From Nymphaea colorata (taxonomy: Eukaryota > Streptophyta > Magnoliopsida > Nymphaeales > Nymphaeaceae): 64,000 nucleotides of DNA. Each line of letters starts with the position of its first letter. The stretch's first letter is position 1. A model generated the notes under the pieces. That model was not told the origin of the DNA and ran no database searches. It saw only the letters and a list, made by a program, of their open reading frames with translations. Below, one piece after another: positions 24,735-38,639 of the stretch. The position numbers and the translations under genes were made by a program. Location: positions 2,397,528 to 2,461,527 of the forward strand of contig NC_045140.1 of the NCBI RefSeq assembly GCF_008831285.2. Direction: 5' to 3'.

Positions 24735-26639
24735 CGAGGCGCTTCTCCTCTCTCTCACCGTCTCTTTTTCTCTGTCCCCTCCTCTCTCTCTCACTGTCTA
24801 TTGTTCTCCGTCCCCTCATCTCCATTTGTTCTCTGTCCCCTCATCTCCATTGGGCAATCTTTCTTGGAGCCAGCACAGCGTCTCCCCCGACATTTTTACG
24901 GTTCCTGGTCGGCTTGCTGGAAGGACTTCCTCTCACATTGGGAAGCGCTGGTGCAGGGCTCTTCGTGACTTACACTCCTAGACATACGCCCCTCTTCAAC
25001 TCGACCAGCGGCCATGGCCCTCTCAACACAGAGAATTGCGCAATGTATGTTAACCTAATCGAGAACTACAGCAACCTCCAACACCAAAAAGCATGAATGA
25101 CTAAAAATAGAACGGTGCCTTCCTAAAAATTTAATGACGAACAAATAATACTTCCTAAAAAGAAAATCATTAAACATATGAACTTTATTGTTGTATAGTG
25201 TAAGACATGAAAATAAATCAATTACTAAATTTGAAGGGACTTGATTTTTGTAAATATAGGGTTCTATAATCTCAGGTGAGAATGATGGTATTCTGACCAC
25301 AACTCAACAATTATAAATTCAACCAGGATTAAACTTGAATGCTTGCATTGGGTTGGGAGAAGAAGAGTAAACAAGCTCAAAACTCTGTCAAAGGTTTCTT
25401 GTCGGTGAGGTCCAGAAAAGATTTTGATCAAGGAGAAGAAATATGAGATTGATGGGATGCAAAAACTACTTTCTTTATGAAAATAGACTCTTTAACGGTT
25501 TCGAAGAAACTAAGTTCATAACTAGGAAAACTCAGGTTTGCTACCAAGGAACGGGTTCTTTGTAATCCCCACTTCTTTTGAAAAGCTTTGCATTATGTGA
25601 GTCGGTCTAACCCTTCGGGTGAGTGGAGAAGGAATCCGAGCGAGCTTCGGGCACTTTATGCAGACTCGAATTTGGATTTAAAATATCAACTCAGATTCAG
25701 ATTTGAATTCAGATCGAAGTTAGCCTTAAATAAACATCATACATCTGATATCCTCATCATATGTTAATGGGTCTGGATCTGTTTTTGAAAATCCAATTCG
25801 GAAAGGATTCAGATTGTGAAAAATCGGATCTGGATTCGCCTTCAGGCTCTCCCGCTCACCTTGGTGGACGCTTCCCGAAGTACATTTTCAGAATTATGTA
25901 CCATACGAAATCTACACCACGTTTGTGCAATTAATAAATGTGTGCGTGTGTACATGTATGCAATGCACATGCATCGATAAGTTGGGATTCTCACTGTTTC
26001 AATAATGTTTATACTATATCGTACATATAACCCAGTCATCAAGATACCTTGTAAATCAGTGAAGTTCAAAAGGCATTGATGAATTAGAGAATCCAACTAA
26101 TAATTCAAGAATTCAAGGATAGAGCTGCTTCCCAACAACCGATCAACATTGGCTACATGAAGACAATTTTCATTAGGCAGTCATCAACAGTCGGGATAAG
26201 CATGTTCTGCACAGTCGTGGTGGACCTATGCCGATGGAAACTCAATTATCTGCAGCTAGCAGTTAACTTCCGCGAAGAGGAAGAAAACAAAAATACATTT
26301 TGCTCCCTCATATACCCGCTTGAAGGAGCAATACGTTGAATTTTAGGCATATCATGAAGCTTACAAAAATTCATCGCCTAAGGTTCAGATTTCTTCTTTC
26401 TGCAGAAGGGATATACAGGTAACGATGACTCTTTAAATGTTGTCGTTTCTGTTGACAACCCATGGTTGGAAGCTCTGGCTTGTATGCACCCATTGCAGGA
26501 CAGACCGGGATATCAAAACTCCAGCAGTAATAATCCCACCTGCGCACTGTCATCAAACATTTGTTACGTTTGGACATATTACGGCACATTCTTTTATAAA
26601 AAAATTTGTAGCCTTAAAAAGTCAATCGTGTCAATACCT
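24735..26639. other. Spacer between the FRA10AC1-like fragment and CSN3
   Basis: A CT-rich stretch with TCTCTCTC and repeated CTCCATTTGTTCTCTGTCCCC-like phrases at about 24745-24860 lies next to the fragment start and could be its old 5' region. The rest is AT-rich. No gene recognised. Confidence 0.5.
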
Positions 26640-29600
26640 TCAGACCAGAAACTTTTGGGGAACACTATCAAAATCATCAAAATCCAATCTTGTCCTCTCT
26701 CTTCCAGCCTGAAGAAAGCAATTTAAGCTCAGAGGCTTATGATCTACAAACTATAACATAAGCACTACAACTACCTTTGTAACATATGAAGGGTCACATG
26801 CAATGCTCTCCTCTACAGCTTTCAGCTTCTTGGAGATACCCATTATCCTGCAACAAAAGACACAAGCAATCAAATTTATAAGATGTCAAGAACGTACGAG
26901 GAACTAAAATAGGAGAATATGGAACTCCCTGGTAACTGGAAAGAGCAAAGACATCTCTCGCACTGTAAGAATAATAACAATTCATAGTTTTTCCAGAAAC
27001 AAAATTAATTCATGAGAAACTAACATTTATCGATTATTCACCTCATTTCTTAGTCATACTTCAGCAACCTCTCAAATTAATTAGTCTTTCTTCCATATAC
27101 ATGAGCATATTTTGCTAAAATAGATATACACGTACATATATTAATAGTACATACATCATCTATCCAATATCATACATGTATACTTATTTGCTCACATACA
27201 CACACACACACACACTTCATACTACAAGAATAACAACATTGTCAATCTTAACGGTTCTGAACCTGCTCAAAAAAACAACTGAATTCATGAGAAACCAGTA
27301 TTGATTTATTAACCACCTCATTTTAGTCATAACTCAGCAACTTCAAACTGCTTTTCTGTTCAGTGTTATGTCTGCTCCAGTGCTCCTCTGTGCTACATTA
27401 CTTCTTTTTTCTGTTTGACTTTTTAAAACGTATATCTAGTCATTGCCAATTAGGCAGAGGCTAGTGGGCTTTATTCCATGACTTCAGATATGGTTCTTGC
27501 ATACTTGTTTGGTTAATAAGATTCATTATTTCTTAAAGTGCCCTGTCTACCCATTCAAGTAATTCAATTCAAAGTATCACAATACTTTCTCTAGTCTTGT
27601 TCAATCAAATAAATCAACAAGTGGTACAAATAAGGTGAATAATCATAGCCACAAATATCGTTTTCATGTTTTAAACAGCGATGTTTTTCTTGGGTATAAT
27701 AATACGGCGAGCTTTAGAAAAATACAGTAAATTTTTAGAAATTTTTAAAATAGTAAAAAATAAGAAAAAATTAAAACAAATGAGAAACTGATAAAAAAAA
27801 TAAGTAGATAAGCAACAAACAAAAATTAGAAAATGCAAACAAGTAGCCTAGCATTAAAAATCATGAAAAAATGCCTAAAATGAAAAAAAAAAGTTTTTTG
27901 TGATCTTTTTACTTTGTTTTTTTTTACAAAATTCCCATTTTCTTGAGCTGACTTATTTTTCACGTTTTTAATGTTTTTTTCCTAAAAAGATATGTTTATG
28001 AAGACTGATAGAATTACACATGGTTGGCAAACCCAGGAATCAAACTCCATGACCGAGTCAGTGGGTCAACGAGTTGACTCGACAACTCAGTCAGGTCAGG
28101 TTGTAAATTTTTATAGTGTATTTTTATTGTAATCTTATAGTGTAATCTACTGTCTCACTACCCAGAATAGAGCAACATGATCTTGGTTATGATTTGTCAA
28201 CAACTCTAACCATGAAGCAAGCCATGAATCTAAGAATACTTCCTTAGCTTTTATTTATCTCTCTCTCTCTCTCTCCCTCTCTCTATCAACCACCAGACTC
28301 TCCATGGGCCTTGGATGTTTAGAAATTGATGGTGATAGATAATATATTTGCAAATTGTGGGGATAGTATTCCTTCCATTTCCCTAATAAAAGCTTTCATA
28401 AGGGGGAAAAAAAGCAAAAAATAGTTAAAAACATAAGGAAAATGAATTTTACACTCTAAAACAGTCAGAACCAAACCCAGACAATTATGATCCAAGTCAC
28501 CGATCGAGTCAGCCAATTCTTGCCCGAGTCGCCCAAGTTTTGATGCTAACTCGCTTGGGTCTTGACTCTAGCCCAGTGAAACGACAATCCCAAGGCGACT
28601 CATGCAAGTCCCAAGTCAACTCGCTGAGTTAGCCAACAATGGAATTACAGTAACAGTTACAGTTCAACTGTTCAAATACCTTCATAAGGAACAAAAGTAT
28701 ATTTCATGAGACAAGGGAATATTTGCTACCAAAACCATATTAAGATCTGCACTCATATTTATAATTATGCTAAAGAAAACCAAGCCAAATTTGACATATC
28801 AGCAGCATGTGGTTGTTGCAGATATACCTCTGGTTTTATTTTTGTAATTTTTCTTTTTGTTTCTCTTCCTATGAATATTAACAGTTCTGACTATTTTATA
28901 ACGTCTGAAGTCTAAAGAGTGCCTTAATTGCAGTTCTCTTTCATAGCTTGCACCTCCGGTAATTTGCCCCCATGGTTCCACAGTGCATGCATGCATGCAT
29001 GCTGGGTAGCATGTGTGGGAAAGGGAAAAAAAAAGAGAAAAACAGAGTGCTCTTCTTCATGGAGAATGCTCTTTATTAGATAACTTAGAACAGGAGACTA
29101 CTGCAGAAAGAAAAACACGTAAATAACTGAAGAGAAACACTTCATCAATTCAAAGAAAGGCATTCATTTTGTGATTTTTGTCTAGTCATGTTCAATGAGT
29201 TGAACTAACTCGGGCTTGCCTCGAACTCGCTTGGCTAAGCTCAACTTGAGCCTGACTCCATTTAGCAAACAATTCGAGTTCAAGTTCAGAAATGAACTCA
29301 ATGAAACAAGTGAGTCAAGCTCTAGCTACGTAGGCTCAACTCAGTTGAACTTGTTTAATCTCATGGGCCCATGGCAATATTATATATATAAGATGGTTCA
29401 CTTTATTGTCAACAAAAAGTTGTTCTCGTGGTCTTCCATGTGGCTAGCAAAAGGGGAGTTCAGTACTCACGTCCCTTTGTTGCCGACCGACCAAAAAAAC
29501 AAAAAGAAACTTTTTAATAAATGGCTCGACTAAGCTCCAGCCAAATCTCAGCTCTAGCTTAGCCGAGCCAAGCCGAGCTCGAGCCAGCACACCTCGGCTC

Positions 29601-32600
29601 GTGAACATCCCTACTCTTTGTTAAAATCCAGCACGTTCTCACGATTTTCAAAGTCCTTGTAATATGTAAAGTCTCCTAGGATTCTACATTCTTGTAGAAT
29701 GTGTTGAGGTATTTAATGTCCTTGTAATATGTGAAGAGTCTCTTAGGATTCTACGTTCTTGTAGAATGTGTTGAGGTATTTAATGTCATTGTAATATGTG
29801 AAGAGTCTCATAGGATTCTAAGATTGAAGACTCTTAGAATTCTGGAATTGAAATTATAAATAGGGCCGTGCAGACCATCCTGGTCACGACTTCTTCTCCT
29901 CATCTTCTTCTTGTTTTCATTCTCTCTCTCTATCTTCCTGCGTGAGTGCTCTTTTCTGGTTTCAGATATTGGTGCTAGATTTCTATCACTCTTGTCCACG
30001 AATGGTTGTCTCAGTCGGTGACAATGCAAACTAGGCACATTAAGACAGCTTGAGAAAGCCCATGTACTGCATTGGAACTTCATCAAAATAGGACAAAGGA
30101 AACGTAAAAAATACAAACCGTGCAATAGATGAATCAAGATGCTGGATCATCTCACAAGTCTTATACTGCTCAGGGTCCTCATGAAAGCTCACCATCCCAT
30201 CCTTTTGATTGATTGTAGCAAATATTTCACCATCTTGGATCTAAAAGGATGCCAAACCATAGCAAGGATTGAACCTACTAAATCAAGAAAAGCTATATGA
30301 ATCTAACAATTCATAGGCAACTATAATTCAACCAAAGTACCATTTGAAGCACATGCATCTCGGCTTGCTTGGCATCCTCAAGTTCCACTGTGTTTGCTAT
30401 ATCTTGTAGAGATAAAGTCAAGTAGGTTTGAGTCAATCTCTGGATATTGCGTTTGTAAAGAGACGATAAGACTTGTTTCACCAGTCCTACATTGTTGTCC
30501 TGTATAAAATTATCCAAATACGCAGAGGCGATCATATGGTCAGTCAAGCAAATCAAAAAGATGGTAACACAGAAGAAAATATCAAGGTTAGTTGCTGAAT
30601 GTGCATTCAACTCCTGGCAAATCCAACACAGTCCAAGTAGCATAGTATAAGAAGAATAAGAGGTCAACCGTTTCAAACTTTAGCTATTACACATGGAGGC
30701 ACAAGCAAATAAAAAATGATGTCCTGATTATTGATAGACAGACATATTCATCCAAAATATCTAAAACATAACATATACCTTTTAAAGATCTAGGAGAACA
30801 AAAGAAAATAGTTGTGGAAGTGCAGAATCATAAAGTATGAGACTTGTAAACTACCAAGAATGAAATACGTACATTCTTAAACTTCTCTACATTTGAGTTG
30901 AAACAGCTCTGCAACTCTGATATCTTTCCTGTGCCATAGCTACTGGCTAAATCAACATAAGGCTGCAAGAACCACTTTCACGTTAGGATGTGAAAAAATG
31001 TCCTTTTCCACAAAACCAGATTAGACATCTAATAGAGATGTTTAGCTGTTTGGAATATTAGAAACTGATGCAACAATCACAGACTTCACAAAGCACAAGT
31101 GACAGGTTATCCTTCTAAAATGTATTAAAAGTGTGTCTAAGAAATCTGTATTCATGAAAACAGCAGTCTATCTAGAGAACAGGTTCAACAAAAATAATCT
31201 AACCATGGTACTTCATAAGCAAAATTGTGTTGGATCCTGATTTAGTACAAATGATAATACACCAATGTACCAGGAGTTTTAAATAAAAGTTCTGCAATGT
31301 GACCCTTGTAACTGATACAGTAAGAACAACGTTCTAATATGACATGAAAATTTTAGAGTGACACATGAGAGTTATAGGAAAACACAGGAGCTAAATTGCT
31401 GCTCAAACGTAATAATGCATAAAATGGAAGGAAGAAAAAAAGGAGGGACTCATGCTGTATCTACATGAATATGATGCAATCATGCATTAGGACACTGGGT
31501 GTGGGTCTGGACAAAAGGTATTCTTTGGTATATGCTGCATTCACTGTTGTCTCCTCTGTACTGTGGCAATTCTCTTTTATGTAGTATGGTATTGTCTAAC
31601 TAACACAGACACGGCTGAAAGGCTGCAGTACCTGTTTAGACAAGCTGACATGGCAATGGCAACATAGCTGGACATGGTAATATTGATTTTTATAGGTTTT
31701 TTGTGAAATTTTGCAGTTTTTTTTATGAAATTTTGTATTTCTTTTTGGAATTTTGGAATTTTACATTTTTTTGTGATGTTTTCCATATTTCTTGTGGAAA
31801 TTTGCATATTTTTAAAGAAATTTTGCACACATAAATACATATATGCATATATACCTTGTCGTATCCCCATGCCCACAATTTTTAAATTGTCATGCGCATA
31901 CCAGTATCCCGTACCTGTACCCATACAGTATCCATGTGGCCTGGAGTATTGTCATCCTTTGATGTACTAAAGCCATAGTATAAAATGGAAGAAACTAGGT
32001 CACAACCTAGATTGGATTTGTGATTGTCTTGCACCTCTTATCGTCTCTTATTTATTGCTGTTGATTGAATCAAATGATATTTCTCAAAGATCTAACATGG
32101 TATCAAAGCAATGTTAGATCCTATGTATGTGAATGCCTATATCTAAGATATGTCTATCTTTTTCTTGAAGTCATGATTTTATCCTCTGGTATGTCCTACC
32201 AGATATCCATTTCTTCTTGAGATCAAGATGTTATCCTTCACCCCAATACCTTCTTCTGTTCTTGCCAAGCCCGATTCCCAAATAATGTTGTTGGCTTTTC
32301 CAATCTGTTTTACTTATCTTTTGTTTTTTCCAATTTGTTTTACTTCAATCATTCATCATTATTGACTCTATCTGACAGGAAAACCCTAATTCACCTTCAC
32401 CCCAATTCTTTTTATTGGTGAAAACCTAACCTTCCTTCCAATGGAGAAACCCTGCCTATTTCTTTCACTCTTGTGTTCCCTTCCTGCATCAAATATTTCT
32501 CGCTTGCTTTTTTCTTTCTGTTCACATCTCTTTTTGCCAAAAAATTCTGTTGACAATTTGGGCCTTTTGTTGCTTTTCTTTTTGTTTCTGTTCACATCTT

Positions 32601-32839
32601 GTTTACCCACTTGGATTCACTGAGAAAATGTGCTGTGAGAATTACACAGTTTATAAATGCTAACAAGCAAAACTGCCAAAGAAGTATAAAACAATCTCTT
32701 AACTTATTCTGTTACGTTGCATCTCCTTGGAAATTAATACAACCACAAAGGAGGAGGAGAAAAACAGTAGAAAGCAAAATGCCCCGAAACCAATACATCC
32801 CTAACATTGAAAGGTTGTTTGCAAAGAGGAGGAACAGAG

Positions 32840-32872
<33 letters not shown>

Positions 32873-35800
32873 CCTGAAAGACAATAACAAAGGCAACACT
32901 AGAGGAGAGCAGGCAAAATGTTGTTTTAGTGTGTCCACCAGAAGTCTGATCATCACATGGTTATTCACTTCATCCAAAATAACATAGAGAGAGAGAAGAA
33001 GAAGAAAAAGGGTTTGGGGTTCAAGCAAACCCATCTTTGTGTCCTTTTCTTATATCTAATCTGATTGAATCATAGGTCACTCTGTCAAGTCAGATGAATA
33101 GGCTGACTTATCTGAATATCATAAAAAATGGTCAAGTTCAAGTTGCCTCTCACTGTGCCTGTCACCTTTTTTTACTCGAAAGTTATCCAAGTCACATTGA
33201 CCCAGCTTGTTCAATAACTGCAATTCTTCTCTTAACAGAACTATGGATACTTTTGACCAACAAATACCTGTGTTGCAATAACAGTGATATAGTGATAGTA
33301 ATAATAACAACAGTAATCATTGCTGTTATTGTTGTTAATGGTGTCAGAATAACTACTCAGCCAGCAGTGGTTATTGAAGTAAGAAGTTTTTATTTCACCA
33401 CCAATCTTGAAGTTTAAGAGCATACAGATCCACACAACTAATATTAATTAATTAAAGCAGGTCAAGAAAATAGAAACAAAATAATGCTCCAAAAGGAAAC
33501 CTAAAAGCAAAGTGCACAGAAGGTTGCTCAATTTTTAATGTGACATTCCAGGATAGATCATGGAACACTGTGATCTTTATTCAAGAACTTTTCCCTGTTA
33601 TCACAGGTTGACATTGTGACCATAAAATTTTTGTTTTCCTTCTCTCCTACTAATATATGACTAGAAAATTTGTCCTTATTTTCCTCCCCAACTACAATTA
33701 TTTTCTCTGACAGTAGCAACAAGTTTCAAACACTACAAACTAGCAAGGCTGAGAATTTTAAAAAAAAAAAAAAAAAAAGCATCAACGCAAACTAGTTGTA
33801 AACCACTTAAAATATCAAAAAGAGAACACACTCCCATACCTGAGAATATAATTTAAGATACCTCTGTGCTGCACTAGAAGTGTATTTGGGGAAATTCGGT
33901 AACTGTTACAAAGACCATAACATATAAGAAACTGCTTGATATCCATGATCCATCACAGTAGCACTAGAAAAACTTGAAATATTTGCATGGAACATTTAAG
34001 GCCTTTAGGCTTTAGCACAACGGAAACCATTTTAACATTGCTACTTCACATTCCACCCTTTTATGAATAAAATAACTTGAAAAAGAACCTTGACTTTGCA
34101 CAGAAACTATAAATATTTGACAGTCATTCTCTGTATCTAAAGAAAGTAGGGTAGCTTATTGTTTCTTAATTAGTGAAAAGAAGAAGAACATTACACAGAT
34201 AGTGACATCATACAGCCAGACAGAATATTACAACAGTTTAGAGATTTCCCATAGCAACATATGTTGTTCAACAAACATGAATATTCGATGAAGATCAACC
34301 CATGAAAGTGCAAGAATAAATATTGTACCTGCCCATTTTGTATAAGAGAAACCAAAATGTACTTCTTGTAAGCTTCAACAGCGACAGCATGTATAGCAGG
34401 CATCGGAGACGTAGTCGCCTGGATATATACTGTGGTAAGTCCATGTATAATGGTCTAAATTAAAGAAAACGAAAGCCAAACATATCAATCAACTGCCTTA
34501 GCAACATACGTGACGCAAAAACTCCAGTGCTTTATGAAAGCGCTTCAGGCCTATATATATCATCCCTCTGCATGATACAACAATTAATATAACTAAAATT
34601 ACACTACATTAAGAACAGATAAATCTGAGTGAAAAAATAGTGCAAAAGGATGAAAAAGTTCAGTTTTAAAAAAAAAAATCCTCCAAACAAAACAGGAAGA
34701 AGTAGAATCTGACACCACATAGATAAGCAAATAAGGAAATCAGTATCAAACTCTCAAGAGGAAACAGAAGCTAGAAGAACAGAACTTGAAGGATATACAA
34801 GCTCTATACGGCCAATATAAGAAAGAAACCAACCCATAATAGCAGTAAAGAAAAAAGTCCTTAGGCTGATCAATTTCGGAGATGTCATCATTCAAGATGC
34901 TTAAACCAGCTTTGTAGCACTTTGCCAATAAGCATAAGAGCAGAAAGTCTGGATGCAGAGCAGTCAGGTGCTCAGGTGATGGCTGAAGTTTACGAATGGC
35001 CACAAGCAATGGAGCTATTCCTTGTATTGGCACTTGGAGCTGCATAACCTGTTCTTTGAACCTTTTGCAGATAGATACAACTGAAGAAAAAAACAACAAT
35101 GTTGAAGCTGATACAAATTAAAAAACCACAAAAGATGAAGCTACAACAAGAATGAAATAATATGAAATCGAGGAATCACGACATAAACAAGGAAATGGAA
35201 GATTCTAACCAACTCCTATAACCTAAAAGATTTAGAACTCAAGTCATAACAACCAAATTACATTTATCAGGTGCCACTTGTATCTGTTCTGCAGAACAAG
35301 CATTGATAAAGTTGGCAACAATGTTCAAGAAGCCACTAGCTTCCTCTTTCACGACAGAACCAGATGTATGAGCTTCCCTGCATAAACACAAAACAGTGCA
35401 TGATTTACATTGAACAACTAAGAAGGTTGACTAGTTTCATCAGTAATCAGAAACACGACAACAACAACAATGTAACGACAAGGCATCTCTTTTTCTTTTT
35501 TCTTTCTACTGTCTCTATCAATGAACACTGGAGTTATTTACTCTTAACCACATCCATTTGTATCTGAGATTCATAATTTAGAAGCAATTAAATGAAAGTG
35601 GATCCAAATTCACAGACTTGCAAATATAGATGTCCATCGTAAAACGATTAGGGGATTGTAGAAGAAACTAATGATCAATATTCTGCACATAAGAGAAACT
35701 CAAACCTGATTTTGCATCTGTACTTAGTATAAGTTTGGCCACAATGGTTACTTTATACAAGCTGGGTCTCATTTGTGTAGCAATTTCAACATCGATAGAG

Positions 35801-37121
35801 ATGTCATACATCTCATCTATGCCAAGGATGCCACTGAACAACGAAAAGTTGGTCAAGTTTTTCGTAGTGTGAACTCGTAGTCGTAGCTATCCTGGCATAG
35901 TACCACTACCACCATTTATGTCAAAATGAAGACTGAAAACTTTATGCCTTATGAACATTGATTCTACCCTTGACATGTTAATATTGAGCTTCTTATGGTC
36001 CCACATTTCATCTTGACTATTTCTTATATGCATAGTCTCCAATTTCATGTTCTGAAAGGAAGAATATGTGTGATATAGAACCAGAAATTATTTAAACACT
36101 AGCACAGGATCAAATGAACAGAAAATAAACCTACAATTTTAATTCTTTTACATAAAATGGATGTACCACTTGCAAGGAGCAAAAAAAAAGGAATCGTTGA
36201 CAATTTCCAGGTCTGGAGAAGCAGCAGCATCCAGAAGGTGTGATGAATACGACCATCAATACTAGGTTCTACAGGGTTGGATCGCTTAAATGACATCGAA
36301 CCATAGAAATACAACATGTTTTCATATGAAAAATTAAAAATTACAAATAACGCAACAAGCTCTGATTCCAAAAAGTGCACCGATGTATATATGTAGAAAA
36401 ATATAACTCAGTACATATGACTAACCCTGTGTGGCCATTAAAAAGTTTCTCGCAAGACAAAATTCTCAAGGCGTCGAAGTAACCTCATTTGAATGGTATA
36501 GATAAAACACAATCTCAAAACAACACCCTGAGCAAGGAAAGAAATGACAATATGACTGATCAAGTATGTCTTCCATCTGGTAACTCACTTGCCAATGAAT
36601 TAGGACCTCCCTGTTCTGCGGCTTCTGCCACACCACAGAATATGGTATCTTCAAGATGAATAGCGAGAATCAACAGTTCCACAAACTGAGATGTACTCAT
36701 CGTACATAATCTATTAGAGCAAGATTTATGTAGACCCGTATGGTCGCAACCAACATCTAAGAATCATGCTATATGGACGAAAAAGCATGTAACTACGAAA
36801 AGTAACAAAACGCTCCAACATGTAAGAACTCCAAATTACACCACAACACCCTTTTCAGGAGGAAATAACAGAAACAAGAAAGGAACTGCAACTGGATATT
36901 GATGGAAACAAATGGGCAACTGAATAAAGGGCTTACAGAAAGTAGAGGTAACCAAGAGAGTGTTTGGAAGGATCCAGAAGGTGCAAGAAGGAGCCCAATC
37001 GAGAACCCTGGGACTGAAGAGAGTCCTCCTCCTGTTTCAGAAGCGAGTGGAGATGGCTAACATCTTCGGGACAACCAGATAGCCCCTGAATGTGCGTGAT
37101 CAGTGACTCCACGGAATCCAT
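26640..37121 (-). CDS. CSN3: COP9 signalosome complex subunit 3, 11 exons, complete
   Basis: PCI-domain subunit of the COP9 signalosome, which removes NEDD8/RUB from cullin-RING ubiquitin ligases in the nucleus; in plants the complex represses light responses in the dark. Exons on the complement: 36937-37121, 35262-35377, 34834-35080, 34510-34567, 34329-34418, 33840-33902, 30873-30962, 30341-30499, 30119-30240, 26775-26847, 26640-26708. All are GT-AG with matching phases, 1272 nt, 423 residues (Arabidopsis CSN3 is about 429). It starts [20 protein letters not shown]. Family blocks include [50 protein letters not shown], the PCI region [20 protein letters not shown] with EAEMHVLQ-type end, and the tail [14 protein letters not shown]. 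Introns 6 (2.9 kb) and 9 (3.3 kb) are enlarged by repeats. A (GA)9 tract lies just upstream of the ATG. Confidence 0.95.
28019..28641. mobile_element. hAT-type MITE in CSN3 intron 9
   Basis: 623 bp bounded by an exact 8-bp target duplication GAATTACA (28011-28018 and 28642-28649). The inverted ends match at about 15 of 18 positions: left CATGGTTGGCAAACCCAG, right on the complement CATTGTTGGCTAACTCAG. Subterminal regions are rich in GAGTC/GACTC motifs. There is no coding capacity. The 8-bp duplication and CA-starting ends are those of hAT elements. A CT-rich tract lies inside at about 28259-28281. Confidence 0.85.
29186..29612. repeat. GAGCTCG-rich plant repeat, probable MITE
   Basis: Both ends are dense in GAGCC/GGCTC/GAGTTC motifs. 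The left end ATGTTCAATGAGTTGAAC and the right end, on the complement GATGTTCACGAGCCGAGG, are related, as in the common plant repeats ending in CGAGCTCG-like sequence. The flanks show no clear target duplication, so the edges are approximate. Lies in CSN3 intron 9. Confidence 0.5.
29619..29966 (+). mobile_element. LTR-like fragment with internal tandem repeats
   Basis: Begins TGTTAAAATCC, contains about 2.6 copies of a 65-67-bp tandem unit (29653 to about 29820; unit core AGGATTCTACATTCTTGTAG), then a TATA-like TATAAATAGGG (near 29857) followed by a pyrimidine-rich start region, and ends about CTGGTTTCA. The next bases, GATATTGGTGCTAGA, weakly resemble a primer-binding site. This layout suggests a solo LTR or small TRIM-type LTR in CSN3 intron 9. 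No partner LTR was seen. Confidence 0.35.
31600..31945. repeat. AT-rich dispersed repeat with GTACCTGTACCCAT-like ends
   Basis: An AT-rich core full of TTTTTTGTGAAATTTTG-type phrases is flanked by CACGGCT...GTACCTG on the left and GTACCTGTACCCATACAG on the right. Related sequence appears at about 39590-39775 and weakly near 19680-19760. This is probably an old MITE family; edges are uncertain. Lies in CSN3 intron 6... 7 region between exons 33840 and 30962. Confidence 0.3.
32842..32870. repeat. (AG)n microsatellite
   Basis: An uninterrupted AG run in the CSN3 intron between the exons at 33840-33902 and 30873-30962. Confidence 0.85.
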
Positions 37122-37140
37122 TATCGTCAGGAAGCAACCT

Positions 37141-37158
37141 GAGAGAGAGAGAGAGAGA
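37141..37158 (-). promoter_or_regulatory. (GA)9 tract in the CSN3 5' leader region
   Basis: Nine GA repeats start 20 bases upstream of the CSN3 ATG. GA/CT tracts in plant 5' regions are known binding sites for BBR/BPC factors. Whether it acts so here is inference. Confidence 0.35.
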
Positions 37159-37510
37159 ATGAGTCCCAAAGAGAGACCAAGGCGGATCTCCGTGCTTTTA
37201 TAGGCAGGCGGTGTTTGCCGTTCCTGGAACAGAAAACGTGGGAAACGCAACAAAGTTCTTGCTTTTCAATTAATTTCGCAAACGAGAAACTTGGACAGCG
37301 AGCCCAAGGCTCTAACTGGGGGTTAGTGTTACCTGAACCAAAATGGGTTGATATCCGACCCGGTTTTGATTGTCAAATTATCTTGTTTTGAAATAGAAAT
37401 TTATTGCTGTGATAACAGGTGTTGATGATAGCCTTATCGAGCATCAAGGGCCATAATGTAGTTGGATAAGCACCGCACATAAAAGGCATGTCGTCCATTC
37501 GATTTTTACG

Positions 37511-37747
37511 AGTATTATTTTCGTTAATAATAAATAGTAAAATCACAACACTTTAATTAACATGTATATCGTACCCTACTCAGGTCTCAACGCAACCTAA
37601 AACCCTCGAAATAAAATCAATAAGGGTGTCATATAGGTATTATTATTTTCGTTAATCATAAATGGTCATATCGCAATACTTTAATTGGCAGGTGTATCGT
37701 ATCTTACTGAGGTATCAATGCCAACCAAAAACACCAACGAAAGTGTC
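37511..37747. repeat. Diverged tandem duplication, about 2 x 115 bp
   Basis: 37511-37630 and 37637-37747 share a clear order of phrases: GTATTATTTTCGTTAAT, ATAAATAGT/ATAAATGGT, CTTTAATTAACATGTATATCG / CTTTAATTGGCAGGTGTATCG, and AGGTCTCAACGCAACC / AGGTATCAATGCCAACC. It lies upstream of CSN3 in otherwise empty spacer (37122-38639). Confidence 0.7.
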
Positions 37748-38639
37748 TTTGAGTTTTTTTTGAACAACAGATTGTTAACCTCCTCCTTACCCGAATGATA
37801 GCGTTATGGAGGTCCATTTTTCCGTATTAAGGAAAAAAAATGAAAAAGGGACAATCAAACCTAGCCTTTTCTATCTTTTCAAACTAAAACGATATGATCC
37901 AAATTTGGGTACGTTCTCAATCGTGGTCTATATCTAGTCAGGTTTATACTTTGAGACGTAAATGGCATGAAATTTGATCCACTAAATACACTATAAATTG
38001 GATCAGAATCAGTTTTGGCACAGTAAATAAATAAATAAACCTCAAAATCAGATCCCATCTTTTCACTCCCCTGCTTAAACTAGATTTGATTCTCAAACAA
38101 GCTTGTTTACATCAGAAATAAATTCACACCCAAACTGATACTGAACGTCTTAACTAAGCAAATATAAGTTTCCTTTCTATTGCAGTCACAAATGTTATTG
38201 ATATCTTGAAATATAGTAATTTTATCACGGGATACTACAGATATAATATAAAGAATGATACTGAAAAGATAGTAAATTTAAATACTTTACAATGTTCCAG
38301 TTTTTGTAATTCATGAAAATTTATCCACCAGGAATGATCTGCAAACTGTTAATATCAACAGGTTGGTGTCACGGGATATAGCCAAGACCAATATCATGTC
38401 CACAATTTGCCGTTCTTTAGATAGTATCTGCCTCAGCTTAAATCTATTGCTAGCACTTCCGCGGAGTTGCAGCCCTAGGACTGCAATTTTGTAAGAAAGA
38501 AGTCCCAACTTCTGTGCAACATGGCAGGATGGTTGTGCTGAAGTGTCGAGTGTTTGAAACATATCTGTTGATGCTTTGAGAGATTCTTCGTCTTCCTGAC
38601 AGAGCGATAGTAGTCATCCCTTCTTAGTAGCGATATGGG

